64,000 nt of DNA, taken from contig NZ_CP138214.1 in assembly GCF_034043515.1 (NCBI RefSeq), positions 744,001 through 808,000 on the forward strand, written 5' to 3'. Position 1 is the first letter of the stretch, and each line of letters begins with the position of its first letter. The notes under the pieces were generated by a model. It did not search any database, was not told the DNA's origin, and was given only the letters and a program-made list of their open reading frames with translations. The translations under genes were made by a program, and so were the position numbers. This document shows, piece by piece, positions 18,554 to 27,260 of the stretch. The DNA is from Pseudomonas sp. MUP55 (GTDB lineage Bacteria > Pseudomonadota > Gammaproteobacteria > Pseudomonadales > Pseudomonadaceae).

Positions 18554-19111
18554 ATGTTTCGTCGTATCGCTACGCTTGCGTTTGTGCTGCTGCTGGGCGG
18601 TTGCCAGAGCAACCAGGTCAACCACGATTTTGACGCCAGCCGCGACTTTGGCGCCTACCGTCACTGGGCCTGGAAAGACCCGGCGCTGCAATACCGCCCG
18701 GATGACCCGCGCATCAAGAGCGACCTCACCGAGCAGCGCATTCGCCAGGCCGTGGGCGAGCAGCTTGACCAGCGCGGCCTGCGTCCCGCCGCGCCCGGCA
18801 CCCGGGCAGACCTGACGGTGCAGGCCTACCTGATCGTCGAAGACCGCCAGCAGCAAGTCTCCACCAACTACGGCGGCGCTTGGGGCGGGCCGTGGAATGG
18901 CTACTGGGGCGCGCCGATGTACAACGAAACGCGCAACATCACCTACAAGGTGGCGACCCTCCAGATCGACCTGCTCGACGGCAAGGACGGCAAGCTGGTG
19001 TGGCGCGGCAGTGACGAGCAGATCATGGCCAGCTCGCCCAACCCTCAGGATCGCAGCAACGCCATTCGCAGCACGGTGGGCAAAATCCTCGCGAACTACC
19101 CGCCGCGCTGA
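18554..19111 (+). CDS. DUF4136 lipoprotein (second of a tandem pair)
   Basis: 185 residues. Lipobox LLLGGC with Cys about 17 and Gln at +2. It shares the order [25 protein letters not shown] and C-terminal GKILANYPPR with the preceding protein, so the two arose by tandem duplication and then diverged strongly. A GGAWGGPWNGYWG segment replaces the Tyr/Gly-rich loop of its neighbour. Function unknown; probably outer-membrane facing. The start ATG has GGAGAG upstream. Confidence 0.86.
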   Translation: MFRRIATLAFVLLLGGCQSNQVNHDFDASRDFGAYRHWAWKDPALQYRPDDPRIKSDLTEQRIRQAVGEQLDQRGLRPAAPGTRADLTVQAYLIVEDRQQQVSTNYGGAWGGPWNGYWGAPMYNETRNITYKVATLQIDLLDGKDGKLVWRGSDEQIMASSPNPQDRSNAIRSTVGKILANYPPR

Positions 19112-19209
19112 TGCAACCCTCTGGAAGCGCTGCGCCTGCAGCGCGTCTACACTCATCGGTACCCTCAGGAGAGTAAGCGCTCGGCGAGTCGCCGGCACAG
19201 GAGTGCTCG

Positions 19210-21192
19210 ATGTCTCCCCACCTTCATGGCAAGCAACGCGGCGCTGTCGGCTTGATGGCGGCCGGTGTGTTGGCGCTGGTGCTGGCATTCACATTGCTGG
19301 CGGTCGACAGCGGCCGGCTTTACCTGGAAAAGCGCAGGCTGCAGGGGGTGGCGGACACGGCCGCGCTGGAAGCGGTCAGCCGCGGCGGCACCTGCGCGGC
19401 CGGCTTGAGCGCGGCGGCGTTTGCGGCGCAAAGCGTGGCGCGTAATCAATTCGTCCTGAGCGGCGGCAATACCCTGGCTATCCGCTGCGGTGCCGTCACC
19501 ACCGGTGCGTCGGGCCAGCGCCTGTTCACAGCCAACCCCGCCGTGTCGTCAGCGATCGAGGTGGTGGTCGGCAAAACCGTCACCACCAGCGTGGCCGGTG
19601 GCGTCTGGTCGCTGTTTTCCGGGAACCCGGTCAGTCTCAACACCCCATTGACCGCCATGGCCGTGGCAGCCAAACCCACGCCACCGATGGCCCAGCTGAG
19701 CATCAAAAGCACCCTGGCCAACGTCGATACTGCCCGTGCCGGCATGCTCAACGCGATATTCAGCGGGCTGCTCGGCGGGGCGGTCAACGTGTCGGTGCTC
19801 GGCTGGAATGGCTTGCTCAACAGCAACATCAACATGCTCAGCTACCTCGACCAGTTGGCCCTGGACCTGCACGTAACCGCCGGTGACTACACCCAGTTGC
19901 TCAACACCACGGCGACCGCTTCGCAACTGCTGCAGGCGGCGATTACCGTGCTGGGCAGCAACCCGCTGACGGTGGATGCCGTGACTGCGCTGGGCACTAT
20001 CAAAGCAGGGGTGACCAACCCGGTGCCGCTGACCCTCGGCAAAATCCTGCAAGTGCAAACCGGCACCAGCGCCGCTGCGCTGAATGCCAACCTGCAAGTC
20101 TTCCAATTGATTCAAGGCGTGGTGCAGCTCTCCGGTAATCAGAGCGCGGCGGCGGTGACACTGCCCGTCAATCTGTTGGGGTTGGCCAATATCAGCACGC
20201 AGATCAAGGTGATCGAGCCGCCGCAGTTGTCTGCCGTCGGCAATCCGCTGCTCGCGGCAGCCAATCCGTTGGGCCCGAATAAAATCTATGTGCGTACCGC
20301 GCAATTGCGCACCCAGATAACGCTGAGCTTGCCGCTGCTCAGCAGTGTGTCCGGCTTGACCACGGCGGTGAATGACCTGGTGGGCCCGTTGACACCGGTG
20401 CTCAACGGCCTGCTGAGCTTGAACCTGGTCACCACACTCAACTCCGCGCTTTGCCTGCTGGGGGCCGGTTGCCAACAGCTGGACATTATTCCGGTGCCGG
20501 GTAACGTGCCGCTCAAGATCGTGCTGGATGCCGGCGGCGCCAGCACGTATGTCACCGGCTACACCTGCCCGACGGGCAGCGCGGGCACCAAGAGCCTGAC
20601 CGCCCATACCGTCAACTCAATCGCGTCGCTGAATGTCGGCAATATCAGCAACGCGTTTTCCTCCACTCTGCCAATGAGCGTGGCGCCGTTGCCGCTGGTC
20701 GATATCGGCGTCAAGACCTGCCACAAGATCCTCGGTATCGGCAGTTGTGACCCTCGCGTAGCGTTTGCCGGTGGCGGCATAGCGATCAACGTGCAAAGCC
20801 CGGTTGTGGGAAGCAACAGTGAGCAGAACCTGGTGTTTTCCAGCACCACGCCCTTCGCCACGCCGCCCAATGTGGGGCTGGCGCCCGCTTATCAGGCGGC
20901 GGTGCCGGCCAGTAATCTGGTGAGTGGTCTCTCCACCGCGCTCACGGGTGTGAGCATTACCGCCTATCAACCGGTGGGCAACAACCCAGTGGGCAGCCTG
21001 ATCGCAAACACGGTGGCGTTGCTCAGCGGCGTCAACGCCTTGGTAACGCCCGTGTTGAATAATGCCCTGAGCCCATTGCTCAACCCCATCCTCAACAACC
21101 TGTTGAACAGCCTGGGCGTCAGCCTGGCAAACGTGACCGTGGGCGCCAACCTGAGCTGCGGCCAGACCGGCGAGGCCTACCTGGTGATTTAA
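19210..21192 (+). CDS. tadG: Tad pilus assembly protein TadG
   Basis: 660 residues. The N-terminus is the putative Flp/TadG domain: KQRGAVGLMAAGVLALVLAFTLLAVDSGRLYLEKRRLQGVADTAALEA, with a single membrane helix. The rest is a long exported region rich in Leu, Val, Asn, Thr and Gly, with many short NPL / LLN repeats and a few cysteine pairs. TadG is a minor, pseudopilin-like component needed for Flp pilus assembly in other systems. An AGGAG site precedes ATG 19210. Its stop overlaps that of pprA by a few bases on the opposite strand. It lies on the far side of pprA from the other tad genes. Confidence 0.87.
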   Translation: MSPHLHGKQRGAVGLMAAGVLALVLAFTLLAVDSGRLYLEKRRLQGVADTAALEAVSRGGTCAAGLSAAAFAAQSVARNQFVLSGGNTLAIRCGAVTTGASGQRLFTANPAVSSAIEVVVGKTVTTSVAGGVWSLFSGNPVSLNTPLTAMAVAAKPTPPMAQLSIKSTLANVDTARAGMLNAIFSGLLGGAVNVSVLGWNGLLNSNINMLSYLDQLALDLHVTAGDYTQLLNTTATASQLLQAAITVLGSNPLTVDAVTALGTIKAGVTNPVPLTLGKILQVQTGTSAAALNANLQVFQLIQGVVQLSGNQSAAAVTLPVNLLGLANISTQIKVIEPPQLSAVGNPLLAAANPLGPNKIYVRTAQLRTQITLSLPLLSSVSGLTTAVNDLVGPLTPVLNGLLSLNLVTTLNSALCLLGAGCQQLDIIPVPGNVPLKIVLDAGGASTYVTGYTCPTGSAGTKSLTAHTVNSIASLNVGNISNAFSSTLPMSVAPLPLVDIGVKTCHKILGIGSCDPRVAFAGGGIAINVQSPVVGSNSEQNLVFSSTTPFATPPNVGLAPAYQAAVPASNLVSGLSTALTGVSITAYQPVGNNPVGSLIANTVALLSGVNALVTPVLNNALSPLLNPILNNLLNSLGVSLANVTVGANLSCGQTGEAYLVI

Positions 21193-23921
21193 ACGTCGGT
21201 GGCCCTGGGCAGTTCCACGCAAAACCGCGCTCCGTGCTCACCGTTGCTGACGCTGAGGCGTCCGCCCATGTTTTCGACGATGCCGTAGCTCACCGACAGG
21301 CCCAGCCCGGTGCCCACGCCAATCGGCTTGGTGGTGAAGAACGGTTCGAAGATGCGCTCCAGCAGACGCGGGTCAATCCCGCCGCCGTTGTCTTCGACCC
21401 AGATGCGTACGTGACGGCTGTCGTGTTCGGTATGCACGGCAATCCACGGGCGCAATTCCGGGTACTTTTCCTTAAGGTTCAACAGCGCATCGCGGGCGTT
21501 GACCATCAGGTTGATCAGCACTTGCTCCAACTGGTCGGCGTAGCCGGTGACCCGCACCGAGATATCCGCCTGGGTCAGTTTTATTTCCACGCCCTTGCCG
21601 CGCAGGCCTTCGCTGAGCAGTGACAGGGTGCCTTCCACCGCCTGCGCCGGGTCGAAGGGCTGCTGCTCGACTTCCGAACGGCGGCCGAACACGCGCATGT
21701 GGTCCACCACCCGCGCCGCCCGTTGTACCTGGGCGTCGATGCGCTGAAGTTTCTCGGTCAGGTAGTCGATCTGCGCGTCGCCATTGCCCAGGCGCTTGAG
21801 TACGTTGACGATGGCCATGCGCATCACGTTCAGCGGCTGGTTGATCTCATGGGCCAGGCCGGTGGCCATTTCGCCGAGGGTGGCCATTTTCGCGCTTTGG
21901 GTCAGCTGTTGCTGGGAGCGCCGCACTTCGGTGTTGTCGCGGCCCACCGCCTGCACTTCGAGCAAGTTGCCCTGTTCATCGAACACGCCACGGTCCGACC
22001 ACACCCACCAGGCATGCTCGCGCCCGGGCAGTTGCAGGCTGATTTCCGCCGTGCTCACGGGAAACTCCGGGGTCAGTTGCTCGATGCGCAGCACAAAGGC
22101 TGCGCGTTGCTCGGGCGACAGCCAGTGGCCCAGGTTAACCCCGGGCAATTGGTCGGGCAGGCATTCCAGGTAATTGGCCAGGGGCGTGTTGCCAAAAGTC
22201 AGGGTCAGGTCCGGACGGTAGCGGCAGATCATTGCCGGCGAGTCTTCCACGAGGATGCGGTAGCGCTCTTCGCTTTCCTTGACCTGCTGCGCGGCCAGGG
22301 TGGCGTCGGTGACGTCCAGCCACAGCCCCACCGCTTCCACCGGCAGGCCGAGGTCGTCGCGCAGCAGCTTGGCCTCGTCGAGGAGCCAGTGGTAATCGCC
22401 CTGTTTATCCTGCACCCGATAACGGCTGCGCACGCTGCCTTCACGCAAGAGTTGGCGCGTGCGCTGGAAGTACAGGTCACGGTCGTGCGGGTGGACCCAT
22501 TGCACCAGGCTGTCGTGGTTGCATTCGGCAAGGGTGCGGCCCAGCAGCGGCAGCAGGCTGTCGCTGAAAAACACCGGTTGCAGGGCGCCGTTCTCATAGC
22601 GCTGCACATAGATCACCGCCGGCGAGCTGGCGATCAGGTTGTCCAGCCGGGCATGGGCCGCGTCGGCTTGCAGTTGCTGGTTCTTGATGTCGCTGATATC
22701 GAGCATGAAACCGATCCAGCGGCGCTGCTCACCCACGCCCAGCACCTGGCCCTGCACGCGGTACCAGGTGGGCGGCTGGTCGCTGTCGCCACGGTTCAGG
22801 CGCACGCTGGCCAGCAAGGGTTTGCCGAGGGCTTGCAGGTCGCGCAAGCGGCTATGCAATTCCTGGCGGTCAGCGGGGTGGATGAGGTTCAGCCAGGCGT
22901 CCAGGGCTTGCCGGGTCGGACCTTCTTCGGGGTCCAGGTTGCGCATCAATTGCGGCGCGAGCTGGATCTCGCCGCTGGCGGGCAGCAACTCCCACCAGCC
23001 GGTGCCGAGCAACCCCTGCAGGGCTTCCTGGCGCTCCAGCTGCAAGTGATGGCGGTGTTCGCGCAGGCGGCCGAGCAGCGGGGCGGCGAGGGCGGCGGCG
23101 AGGTTCAGCCAGTCACGTTCGCGGGTGTCGAGGTCGCCGCTGTAGGCCCCGCACAGCAGCCACGCGGCGACGCCCTGGCCATCGCGGTATGGCACCAGGA
23201 AACCCTCGGCATTGCCGAACACACTGTGCAGGCGCGGGTGTTCACCGCGACCGTAAGGCGCCTGCAGCTTCAATGGGGTGGTGCCGTTGAGGCTGTCCAG
23301 GCAGGTGCCGAGGCGCTGGCCGGGGTGCCAGAACAAAGGCGCGTCATGCTGGGCATATTGGCTGTAGACCACCCAGCCCTGGTCCTCCTGATCGAGCAGC
23401 GCCAGGGCGACACAGGGGATTCGCCAGCGCTGCGCCACGCTGCACAACTGTTCGTTGAACACATCGGGCAGGCGGTTGAGGCTGCACACGCGCAGTTGTT
23501 CGCTGACCTGGCTGGCCAATTGCTGATTCTGTTCGCGCTGTTCGGCCAGTCGCCGGCCCTGAAGCAAGTCGCCGATGTCCACTGCCAGCAGGCGCCAGCC
23601 CTGCTCGTAAGGTTCGAGGGTGCCGCGGGTATGCAGGACTTGCCCGCCGATGCCCTGGAAATCCAGGTCCAGGCTGTGGCGCTGCCAGTCGGCGGGCACG
23701 CCCTCCACGGCCACCGCGCTGTGGGCCGACAACAAGGCTCGCAGCGGCGACGCCTCGGCAGGGGACGCCAAGTGTGAGCGCAATGTGCCGCTGATTTCCA
23801 GCACCTGACCTTGCGCATCCAACTGTACCTGCAACCCGGCCGAAGGCGGCGCAGCGGGCGCGATGACCAACGCGCTGCCACGGCCGAGCAAGCGCCCGAA
23901 CAGTTTGTCGCCCGAGGTCAA
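21189..23921 (-). CDS. pprA: PAS-domain sensor histidine kinase PprA
   Basis: 910 residues, predicted partner of PprB. No obvious membrane helix is seen, so it is probably cytoplasmic. A GAF-like region (about 130-290) is followed by at least two or three PAS/PAC modules (about 295-690). The HisKA box is [17 protein letters not shown], with the phosphoacceptor His. The ATPase domain has N-box [12 protein letters not shown]1 DNGGGIDP and G2 [14 protein letters not shown], all intact. In P. aeruginosa, PprA/PprB switches on Flp pili and biofilm adhesins. The start overlaps the tadF stop (ATGA), so the two are one transcript. Confidence 0.9.
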   Translation of the reverse strand: MTSGDKLFGRLLGRGSALVIAPAAPPSAGLQVQLDAQGQVLEISGTLRSHLASPAEASPLRALLSAHSAVAVEGVPADWQRHSLDLDFQGIGGQVLHTRGTLEPYEQGWRLLAVDIGDLLQGRRLAEQREQNQQLASQVSEQLRVCSLNRLPDVFNEQLCSVAQRWRIPCVALALLDQEDQGWVVYSQYAQHDAPLFWHPGQRLGTCLDSLNGTTPLKLQAPYGRGEHPRLHSVFGNAEGFLVPYRDGQGVAAWLLCGAYSGDLDTRERDWLNLAAALAAPLLGRLREHRHHLQLERQEALQGLLGTGWWELLPASGEIQLAPQLMRNLDPEEGPTRQALDAWLNLIHPADRQELHSRLRDLQALGKPLLASVRLNRGDSDQPPTWYRVQGQVLGVGEQRRWIGFMLDISDIKNQQLQADAAHARLDNLIASSPAVIYVQRYENGALQPVFFSDSLLPLLGRTLAECNHDSLVQWVHPHDRDLYFQRTRQLLREGSVRSRYRVQDKQGDYHWLLDEAKLLRDDLGLPVEAVGLWLDVTDATLAAQQVKESEERYRILVEDSPAMICRYRPDLTLTFGNTPLANYLECLPDQLPGVNLGHWLSPEQRAAFVLRIEQLTPEFPVSTAEISLQLPGREHAWWVWSDRGVFDEQGNLLEVQAVGRDNTEVRRSQQQLTQSAKMATLGEMATGLAHEINQPLNVMRMAIVNVLKRLGNGDAQIDYLTEKLQRIDAQVQRAARVVDHMRVFGRRSEVEQQPFDPAQAVEGTLSLLSEGLRGKGVEIKLTQADISVRVTGYADQLEQVLINLMVNARDALLNLKEKYPELRPWIAVHTEHDSRHVRIWVEDNGGGIDPRLLERIFEPFFTTKPIGVGTGLGLSVSYGIVENMGGRLSVSNGEHGARFCVELPRATDV

Positions 23922-24358
23922 AACTGCAAGCTCGATTGGGCCTGCAGCGTCGTCGGCAACTGCGGCACGCTGCCAATGCCGGGCAGCACGATAAACGGCA
24001 TCACGGCGTGCAGATTGGCGGAGGGGTAGTTGATCTGCACCGACAGCAAGCCATCCACGAAGCTGGTGCTGACCTGGGTCGCCGCATTGAAGTTGTAGGC
24101 GTTGGGGATCCAGCGCAGGCGGTTGGAAATCGCGCTCTTGGCGGTGGTTTGCACCGCAGTGCTGTAGCCCGGCATGGACGGGTCAAGCCCCACGCTCAGG
24201 CGCACGGCTTCGGCGGTGGCCTGGGTGAACGACTGCATCAACAGCAGCGGCAGGCTATAGCTGACCAGGCCGTAGAACACGGCGAAGAACATCACGAACA
24301 CGGCGACGAATTCAATCGCGGCCGTGCCTTTCTGCTGCTTGGGGAGGCTAGTTTTCAT
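23918..24358 (-). CDS. tadF: TadE/TadF-family pseudopilin-like protein
   Basis: 146 residues. A short basic N-terminus ending in KQQKG is followed by TAAIEFVAVFVMFFAVFYGLVSYSLPLLL. The KG-x4-E pattern is the type-IV-prepilin-like cleavage site, with the conserved Glu at +5, so FppA may process it. The remainder is a small exported domain. TadE and TadF are minor pilins of Tad systems. It is equivalent in position to PA4294, between pprA and fppA. I chose ATG 24358; a GTG lies one codon earlier. Confidence 0.87.
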   Translation of the reverse strand: MKTSLPKQQKGTAAIEFVAVFVMFFAVFYGLVSYSLPLLLMQSFTQATAEAVRLSVGLDPSMPGYSTAVQTTAKSAISNRLRWIPNAYNFNAATQVSTSFVDGLLSVQINYPSANLHAVMPFIVLPGIGSVPQLPTTLQAQSSLQF

Positions 24359-24430
24359 CACCGCGTCTACCCTGACGGCTACTACTTGATATCAGCATAG
24401 AATCAATCGGCGAAAAGGGATGTTTTTTAC

Positions 24431-24904
24431 GTGATCCAGGGTGCGGTGGTGCTGTTGTGGCTGGGCCTATGTGCGGTGCAGGACACGCGGCAGCGGTTGC
24501 TCGCCAATCGCCTGACCCTGGGCGTTGCACTGTTGGCGGCGGTCTACCTGTTCTGCACCGGCAACACATGGCTAGGCGCCTCCATCGGCCAGGGCCTGTG
24601 GGCGTTCGTTCTGGCGCTGCTGCTGACCTTGCCGGGTTATGCCTTGGGTCGACTCGGCGCAGGAGATGTGAAGCTGCTCGCGGCGCTGGCCTTGGTGTCG
24701 GATGCCGAGTTTCTGTTGGGTGCGTTTATCGGCGCTGCGGTGGCGACTGTGCTCTGGCTTTTGCTGGCACCAAAGCTTTGGCCGCTTATGGGTCAAGGGC
24801 TTAGGGATTGCCTGGGCCACCTGGCGCCTGAACCGTCAGAGAAACTGCCGTTTGCCCCGTTTCTGCTGGTGGGATTCGCGTTTTTCTGGTTTTGGATCCG
24901 TTAA
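24431..24904 (+). CDS. fppA: Flp prepilin peptidase FppA (A24 family)
   Basis: 157 residues, several membrane helices. It is an aspartic protease of the type IV prepilin peptidase family without the N-terminal methylase domain, as usual for Flp systems. Catalytic aspartates are visible in AVQDTRQR (about residue 18) and in the GxGD motif GAGDVKLL. It should cleave the leader of Flp (gene at 34017) and possibly TadF/TadG. The start is a GTG, with no ATG in frame nearby. It is divergent from tadF with a 72-bp gap. Confidence 0.92.
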   Translation: MIQGAVVLLWLGLCAVQDTRQRLLANRLTLGVALLAAVYLFCTGNTWLGASIGQGLWAFVLALLLTLPGYALGRLGAGDVKLLAALALVSDAEFLLGAFIGAAVATVLWLLLAPKLWPLMGQGLRDCLGHLAPEPSEKLPFAPFLLVGFAFFWFWIR

Positions 24905-25018
24905 ACGTCGGAAGGGATTAACGCTATGTACATAGTCGGAAAGTACGTCTACGTTTAATGAAGCGTCGTGTAGGAATATTCGTAGTTTAGGGACGTTCAA
25001 ATTTTTGGCTTGCCAGGC
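24905..25018 (+). promoter_or_regulatory. pprB upstream region with dyad and direct repeats
   Basis: 114 bp between fppA and pprB. It has a perfect 12-bp palindrome, ctatgtacatag (24924-24935), flanked by two direct copies of gtcggaa (24907 and 24936, 29 bp apart). Nearer the gene is gtttagggacg (24985-24995), which resembles gtttagggcg in the flp promoter region (33868-33877). The content suggests a regulated promoter for pprB, but no binding protein can be assigned from sequence alone. Confidence 0.45.
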
Positions 25019-25804
25019 ATGGAGTCGCGCGTGAACAAGCTTACCTCTGCAGTAAAAGTGCTCGTGGTCGACGATCAGCCGCTGATTGTGGAAGAGCTTT
25101 GTGAGTTTCTCGAGAGCAGCGGGTTCCGGTGTGTCCCGTGCGAGTCCAGTCAGCAGGCCTTGAAGCGCTTCAGTGAAGATACCGAGATCGGCCTGGTGCT
25201 GTGCGATTTGCATATGCCAGGCATGGACGGCATCGAGTTGGTCCAGACGCTGCAAAAAATGGCCGGCCGGCAGCGGGTGTTCGAGGCGATCATGCTGACC
25301 GGGCGTGCCGACAAACAGGACGTGATCAAGGCCCTGCGCGCCGGGATCGCGGACTATTATCAGAAGCCGATTAACCTGGCGGAATTGCTTGAAGGTTTGC
25401 AGCGTCAGGAAGCCGCGTTGCAAGAACGCAAGAATGAGCTGCAACTGGGTAACCTGAACCAGAAGCTGCAATTTCTCACCGAATCGATCAACGACCTGTA
25501 CCAGGACCTCGATAAAGTGCGCCGCAGCCCGGCGAGTGAGGAGGCCTTGACGCAAGAAGCCGCGGTAGTGGAGATCCCACCGATTTTCAACCAGCTGTCG
25601 CCGCGTCAGCTGGATGTGGCCAGGCTCGTGGGGAAGGGGCAGACCAACTACCAGATTGCCTGTGAGCTGGGCATTACCGAGAACACCGTCAAACTGTATG
25701 TGTCGCAAGTGTTGCGGCTGACGCATATGCATAACCGTACGCAGTTGGCCTTGGCGTTATCGCCGAACAACTCGGCGCTGCGCCAGCGGGTGACGGCCCA
25801 CTGA
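25019..25804 (+). CDS. pprB: Response regulator PprB (receiver + LuxR-type HTH)
   Basis: 261 residues. A receiver domain at about 12-130 has VLVVDDQ, the phosphoacceptor Asp in LVLCDLHMPGMDG, and a conserved Lys in YYQKPIN. A coiled linker (about 135-185) is followed by a LuxR/NarL helix-turn-helix, LSPRQLDVARLVGKGQTNYQ...ITENTVKLYVSQVL. PprB in P. aeruginosa activates the flp-tad-rcp genes and other adhesins. I used ATG 25019; a GTG at 25031 and a TTG at 25010 are alternatives. The last 20 bp are duplicated with the repeat downstream. Confidence 0.92.
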   Translation: MESRVNKLTSAVKVLVVDDQPLIVEELCEFLESSGFRCVPCESSQQALKRFSEDTEIGLVLCDLHMPGMDGIELVQTLQKMAGRQRVFEAIMLTGRADKQDVIKALRAGIADYYQKPINLAELLEGLQRQEAALQERKNELQLGNLNQKLQFLTESINDLYQDLDKVRRSPASEEALTQEAAVVEIPPIFNQLSPRQLDVARLVGKGQTNYQIACELGITENTVKLYVSQVLRLTHMHNRTQLALALSPNNSALRQRVTAH

Positions 25805-26255
25805 TTGATCGTTCCCACGCTCTGCGTGGTAACGCCTCCTGGGACGCTCTGCGTCGCGCCAGCCGCTGCCAGTTTCGGCTACCGCGTACAGGTGACGCAG
25901 AGCGTCACGGGCTGCATCCCCACGCGGGAGCGTGGGGACGATCTCAGCGGGTGACGGCCCACTGATTGATCGTTCCCACGCTCTGCGTTGTAACGCCTCC
26001 TGCGACGCTCTGCGTCGCGCCAGGCGCTGCCAGTCTCGGCTACCGCGTACTGGTGACGCAGAGCGTCACGGGCCGCATCCCCACGCGGGAGCGTGGGGAC
26101 GATCCTGACCGCACCGCTGATCGTTCCCACGCTCTGCGTGGTAACGCCTCCTGCGACGCTCTGCGTCGCGCCAGGCGCTGCCAGTCTCGGCTACCGCGTA
26201 CTGGTGACGCAGAGCGTCACGGGCTGCATCCCCACGCGGGAGCGTGGGGACGATC
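25784..26255. repeat. Three tandem copies of a 137-bp palindromic repeat
   Basis: Units at 25807-25943, 25968-26104 and 26119-26255 each begin gatcgttcccacgctctgcg and end with cgtggggacgatc. Each has internal inverted segments (gacgctctgcgtc...gacgcagagcgtc), so each folds into a long hairpin. The units differ at only a few bases. The step from copy 1 to copy 2 is 161 bp and carries a second copy of the last ~20 bp of pprB (25784-25804 repeated at 25945-25965). The gap fills the space between the convergent pprB and tad operons. A related single copy is at 46505-46633. Confidence 0.92.
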
Positions 26256-26528
26256 TCAGTGGCTGCCTTCCGTTTTCCCGCCGATCTTCTGCTCGAAGAA
26301 CGCCGGAATCTCATGCTTGAAGCTGTCCACCCAGCGCTGGGCGGCGACGTCGCGTTCGGTGGCGGAGGCTGTCTGTGGCGTGGTCGACGCCGCTGTGCCG
26401 CTGACCTGCAAGGTCAGCCAGTTCTCCGTGACAGCCTGCTGCGGGGAGGAGGGGCCTGGCTCGATGGCCATGGCGCACAAGGGCAAGGCCAGCACGGCCA
26501 CGCTTGCGAGATAGGGCAGTTTCATCAT
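26256..26528 (-). CDS. DUF3613 family protein, last gene of the tad operon
   Basis: 90 residues. A signal peptide (MKLPYLASVAVLALPLCAMA) precedes a short secreted domain with the family features TENWLTLQVSGTAAS and SATERDVAAQRWVDSFKHEIPAFFE. Function unknown, but genes of this family are regularly found at the end of Pseudomonas tad operons. The start overlaps the tadD stop (ATGA); the next ATG (26525) is better spaced from the GAGGA site and may be the real one. Only 1 bp separates its stop from the palindromic repeat array. Confidence 0.78.
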   Translation of the reverse strand: MMKLPYLASVAVLALPLCAMAIEPGPSSPQQAVTENWLTLQVSGTAASTTPQTASATERDVAAQRWVDSFKHEIPAFFEQKIGGKTEGSH

Positions 26529-27250
26529 CAATTCCTCGGGTTGCTGTTGGCGTCACCGACCGTGGCGATCTGGTCCCTGGCCTTGGCGGCGGACACGCTT
26601 GAAGCCTTGAGTTTTTCGGCGCGGGTCTGGGCTTCGGTGACTTGTTCAGGGCCCAAACCCATCTGGTTGACCACGCGCGCGGCTTGTTGCCAGTTGTCTT
26701 GATAGATCAGCAGTGTCACCAGGTTGATCGCGGCCAGTGGGTCGCTCTGCTTGAGTTCCATGGCGGTCATGAATTCAAACCGCGCGTCTTCCAGGCGCAA
26801 TTGGTTGAGGTACACCACGCCCAAATCGTTGCGGATTTTCTCGTCGGTGGGCGCCAGCCGCGCCGCGCGCTGCAAGTGGGCCATGGCCTGGCCGTTGTCG
26901 CCTTTGGCCGAAGCCAGTTGCCCCAGGCCGTGTTCGCCCTCGGCCGCCATGCAGGTGCCGAGCAGGCTGCGGAACAGCGGCTCTGCCTCGCTGCGCCCGA
27001 GCACGCGGTAAGCCTTGGCCTGGCGCAGTCGGACCTGAGGCAAGCCGGCCGGCAAGCTCTGGAGGTTGGCCAGGCTGGCGTGCAGTTTGCCATCGTTGGC
27101 CATCTCGTCAGCCAGGTTCAACGACAGCTCCTGATCGGAACTGGGCTTGGGGCAGCTGCCGGGGGCTGTCAGGGCGCTCCATGGGGTTTGGCCATTGGTG
27201 GCGCAACCTCCCAGCAGCAACAGGCTCAAACCGGCGATCAAGGCTTTCAT
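26528..27250 (-). CDS. tadD: Tad pilus lipoprotein TadD (TPR)
   Basis: 240 residues. Signal peptide with lipobox LLGGC (Cys about 16). Tetratricopeptide-like helices from about 75 to 190 include AMAHLQRAARLAPTDEKIRNDLGVVYL. TadD is thought to act as a pilotin-like helper for the RcpA secretin in the outer membrane. It starts 10 bp after tadC in the same operon. Confidence 0.9.
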   Translation of the reverse strand: MKALIAGLSLLLLGGCATNGQTPWSALTAPGSCPKPSSDQELSLNLADEMANDGKLHASLANLQSLPAGLPQVRLRQAKAYRVLGRSEAEPLFRSLLGTCMAAEGEHGLGQLASAKGDNGQAMAHLQRAARLAPTDEKIRNDLGVVYLNQLRLEDARFEFMTAMELKQSDPLAAINLVTLLIYQDNWQQAARVVNQMGLGPEQVTEAQTRAEKLKASSVSAAKARDQIATVGDANSNPRN

Positions 27251-27260
27251 CGGGCGCTCC

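Noticed and set aside
25879..26320. Open frames on both strands within the palindromic repeat array (PTLPRGDAARDALRHQ and similar)
   Set aside because: They are translations of the repeat units themselves, repeated in register; no gene signal is present.
26256..26531. The DUF3613 gene as a spurious frame next to repeats
   Set aside because: It has a good signal peptide, a coupled start with tadD and family-like residues, so it was kept as a gene.
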